NCBI GenBank assembly: GCA_013399015.1
Contig: VWZX01001678.1
Location: 1 to 64,000, forward strand
Reading direction: 5' to 3'
Source: Galbula dea
Lineage: Eukaryota; Chordata; Aves; Piciformes; Galbulidae
DNA length: 64,000 nt
Positions 60,383-64,000 of this stretch are shown in pieces (positions within the stretch are counted from its first letter, which is position 1; each line of letters opens with the position of its first letter). Both the position numbers and the translations under genes were made by a program. The notes below the pieces were generated by a model that was not told the DNA's origin, made no database searches, and was given only the letters and a program-made list of their open reading frames with translations.

Positions 60383-63359
60383 TAGCAGCGATGAGGCTGC
60401 TGTGCAGAGGATGCACTGTGCTTGCAAGTGCTGGTTTCTGGGGGTTTTCTTAGGGTCACGCCCCATGGACAAGGAGCTGAGAAATTGCCAGCACGTGTCC
60501 AGGGCTTGAAGCATGGATCCTCAGCATCAGCCGCCCCAACACTGAGATTTGAAGGGAGAGATAAAGCGGAGGCCAGCATAGTGCAAGGAGCATGTGGTGC
60601 ACAGGCTCCCCAAGCACGGAACTGCTGTTAGCAGGCAGTCCTGGTTCACACTAGATGAGGTTTCAGAGCTCAATTTTTCCCTTTAGTCTTCATTACATGA
60701 GCCCTTGTAAAACAGAGAGGCAAACAATGCATAAATATGCTGTGTCCTGACGCCTCTTGAATTTACCCAGGAGTATTTTGGGAAGGGATGCATGCTCAGT
60801 GAAAGGACCTAATTGGGCTAGTATTAACAAAGCTGGTGGTGTGTTGGGGAAGTGCCTCAAAGATGGTTTATTTGTATTCATATTGCAGCCAGGTGAGTGT
60901 TTGCTACTGATACACTTCTGTAATGGGAGGTTTGTGTTATCTAGAGGTCCAGACTGTAGTTTCTGCAGGAGCTGTAAGGTTTTTTATGTCTGATCTGTGA
61001 GATGGTTACAGATCTCTCATTTTTATGTTTCATTGATAGTATTGTTGGCAGACAAAGTAAGGGTATGGGGTTTGGTTATTTTTTCCCCCCTATTTTTTGT
61101 ACTGGTCTTGCAAGTGGTGTTTCATTTGACCCTTTAAATGATGGTAGTTTGGAGTTAAACTTTATGCCATGTCATTCCTTCATCCCCCAAATACCGAGCA
61201 GAGGTTTTTAAGAGTGAATGGTGCTTCTCAGTTATCTCTGATAGAAGCAGAGGCTGCTCAACATCAGAGGCTTTAGATTAATGCACATTGATCTTGGCAA
61301 GGAGAACACAGACTCCTTCAGCTCACTGGGCAGCACAGGCCTGCAAATTGTTGTATTAACAAGCCAATTAATTAATAAGCAGGAAATTGATGTAGCCCCT
61401 GAGGCAGTATGTACTGATACTATATTCTTAGGGTTTTAAAAATAGGTGTTGCTTTAATATATAACATGAAGCACCCTTCATCCTCTTAAGGTCCAAGTGA
61501 GGAAAAGCTTCTCACCTTTCTTTTCACAGTGAGCTCCTTCTGACAGTTGCCACTGCCAAAAATTGCTCTCCCTGGGCTTTCCTCCTCTCCCAGCTTTGCA
61601 TTGTTTTTCCAGGGAAGCAGTGGAAGAGTTAAGACCATTTACCTGCTAAGTGGAGTGCCATAATGGGCTGTTTCTCTGCAGCTTAACTACTTGCTGCTGT
61701 TTAATAGATTCACTTTCTGGTGCTTTCCAGACGCAGTGCAGGCAGTTGAGCAGAGGTGTCCAGATGTGCTAGGAGCAGTGGGTGGGTTTAGGTCAGTTGC
61801 CCTTTTGGGAAGCAGAGTCCCTCCCGTGCCACAGCTGGGACAGGGAGAGGGTTTGTCTTCTGGAGTGAGAAATAGCAATAATTGGATGGGAGGGAGAGCA
61901 AAATACCAGATTTGGGGGTGTGTTCAGTTTTATTTGTCATCAGTGTCGTTGGACACCTCAGGAATGTGTTGAAATGATCCAGTCTGGTTTTCATTCAGTG
62001 GCTGCAAGCTCCTCTGTGGAACTCATTTTTTGATGGGCACTGTGCATCTGTAAGAAGTAAAACTCAAGTTGTGATACAGTTTTGATTTAGGACTGTTTCT
62101 CTGGAAATGGCTCATATCCCTCAAGAAAATTTGAAGCTCAGTGGTAAGCAAGCAAATAAAGATCTCATATGCTTGAATCATAAATCACCTGAGTTTATAA
62201 ACTAGGATCTTTTCTGCAGTCTTGGTAACTTGGTTTGAGAGAGTTATTTCAAGTTGTGACATTAGCCTTTGAACAGTCAGTGTTTATATGCCTGTCCAAA
62301 GGGAATTAACTTCTGTCTGCAGTTGCTTGGCTTTTTCACTGTTTTAATTGACTATCTCAGAATTTGGTACTCTCAATTTAGGAAATTACTTTTCTAAGGA
62401 ATACCTCAGGTATCATTTTGTGTGAGAATGAGTGAGGTTCAGGTGATTGCTTTCACAGTTTTCCCCTTTGAAACTGAACCGAAGTGACAGGGCAGGAGGA
62501 GAGGAGTGAAAGCCCCAGCACACTGCGGCTGCCATCGCCTCACCCAGCCACTGCTGTTTGCAAGATGGCTTGGTTTGGGGATTTGTTTTTTTACCTCCAG
62601 GAAGGTTTAACATGGAAACCCACACTCTTGGCACATAAAATCAGCAGATCTCTAGGCTTATTCTGCCTTCAAAGCACTCCAGAAATACCAGGTTCAAAAA
62701 GATTCTTTTTTTTTCCATCGGGAGGATATCATTTGTGATGCTTCTTCCCTTTCTCACTGCTGGTGGTGGTGGTGAAGTCCCAAACTATAAATCAAAGGCA
62801 GGTTTTGATGCAAGGAAGTGCCCAACAGCATGTGAGGGTCTTTGGTGTTGCCCCAAGGCTAGGTGGATGGCATCCAGCTGGCTGTCCTCCCTCCTGCTGC
62901 CTACTTCCATCGAGCCCAGGATCTGCTGCTTCCTAGTTGTGCCAGCACAGTAACTTCTTGGGTTGCTCTGTGAAAGGGAGCAGTGCATTAGCCTGGGTTA
63001 AAAATAGGCAAAGAAAAGAAAAGCCTGAGCAAGCCTCAGAGCAAGAAGCAATCGTGGTGGTTGTTGGATTGCAAGGAGGAGGAGGAAGGAGCCCCTCTGA
63101 GCTGTGTGTGTGCAGAGCGTTAGCTGCACTGCCGTCACTGTCTGAAGGTGGGCTGAGTTTCTGCAGCTCCCTTCTCAGGTTGTGTCTGGAGCACTGAGAC
63201 AGGGAAGAGTCATCCTAAAGAACTGGGATTTGAGACCAAAAGGCTGCAGTATGCATTGAGCCACAGCAGAAACACCTTAAATAGGAGTTGGCTTTAAGAA
63301 TTAATTTTGGAGGCAGCCTGGATGAAAAAGGAGCAGAATTTCTTGTTCTGCTGAAAGGA
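60383..63359. other. Non-coding block
   Basis: No gene, RNA or transposon is recognisable. The first 250 bases are moderately GC-rich with a few CpGs (60440-60620). Open frames of up to 94 codons lack recognisable content. Confidence 0.6.
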
Positions 63360-63610
63360 TGGGGGGAGGCACCTTCCAGTTAACACCAGTGATAAATGTC
63401 GGGCTGCTTTGGATTAAAAAGGCTTTAATCTGATTTGGCCCCATTAATTTTTAAACTAGCAGAGGAGGTCATTAAATCACAAGTCCCTTTTTTGTTATAA
63501 ATGCTTGCACCTCCATGTTCCCTCTGCTTCCCCAGATTCTGCTTCTAATTAGAGCAGCGATGTGGTTCATGGCTTGTCAAGCAGATTAATGTGCTTTGGA
63601 AATCTGGATT
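63360..63610. other. Candidate conserved noncoding element near the right edge
   Basis: A non-repetitive patch with a high density of homeodomain- and forkhead-like AT words (GATTAAAAAG, CCATTAATTTT, CTAATTAGAG, AGATTAATG) and no long open frame. The texture resembles vertebrate developmental enhancers. This is an inference without comparative data. Confidence 0.3.
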
Positions 63611-64000
63611 TTTTTCACCCCTCTCTTCTTCCCCTATAACTGCCTGCTTGTCTTCCTGGATTTTTTTGGGGGGGAGTGTCTTGTTATTGCACCTCCATAC
63701 AGAACCTATGAAAAGATTTTTTTCTACTGTGCAGGCTTGGGTGAATCCTGCAAGTGCCCGGGGGAGGGAAGGAGAAGATCTTGAAAGCAGTCTGCTCTTG
63801 ATGAAACTGACACATTCATTCACATTTCCCCTTGCAGTTGTGTGAGTTGACATTTGTGCTTCTTCTGATGGTGTGGATGCAGTGGGCTCAGAGATGTCAC
63901 AACCTGCAGTCCCCCTCGGTTTGACTTACCCCTGGATGGGGCCATCCATGCTTTCTTCTGGCTAAACTCAAACGTGACAGGGCTCACCATTCGTGGTGTG
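63611..64000. other. Non-coding right edge
   Basis: T-rich sequence with a TTTTTTTGGGGGGG stretch at about 63661-63674 followed by unremarkable sequence. An open frame on each strand (63591-63845 plus, 63545-63853 minus) reads through low-complexity sequence and is not supported as coding. Confidence 0.5.

Overview
This window is vertebrate nuclear DNA, most likely from a bird. The clearest evidence is six 5'-truncated CR1 LINE copies, several ending in the CR1-type 3' tail of repeated ATTCTRTG-like octamers. There is also a compact solo LTR in which the polyadenylation signal lies just after the TATA box, as in avian alpharetrovirus LTRs. The sequence is CpG-poor and about 40 % GC, with many poly-T, poly-C, TTTG/TTGG and pyrimidine tracts. 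Nothing suggests bacterial, plasmid or organellar DNA. CR1 alone cannot exclude a crocodilian or turtle.

Layout. Bases 1-520 are the tail of a CpG island, probably the promoter or first-exon region of a gene that begins at or beyond the left edge. From 520 to about 30.3 kb the sequence is intron-like or intergenic. It holds a tandem duplication (1117-1168), a hairpin-forming inverted repeat (1998-2043), simple-sequence tracts, a CR1 tail (21190-21247) and a 470-bp solo LTR with a 6-bp target duplication (25048-25529). At 30.3-31.0 kb the minus strand carries the only stretch that reads like real protein: about 90 codons, a stop, and an AATAAA signal about 345 bp further on. Its identity is unknown to me. 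From 31.4 to 60.4 kb there are five more CR1 copies, four on the plus strand and one on the minus strand. That interval also has a 30-bp minisatellite (52323-52451) and a G/T-rich tract with G-quadruplex potential (about 55970-56130). The last 3.6 kb is non-repetitive and contains an AT-motif-rich patch that may be conserved noncoding sequence.

How it works together. I find no complete protein-coding gene, no recognisable tRNA, rRNA, snRNA or miRNA gene and no CRISPR array. Most open frames of 60-290 codons look like chance: their composition is biased to C, S, F and W, they lack splice context, and several simply trace CR1. The simplest reading is a long intron or gene desert beside a CpG-island promoter, with old retroelement debris and several candidate cis-regulatory patches. 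I saw no convincing undescribed system. The items most worth checking are the minus-strand coding-like segment and the solo LTR.
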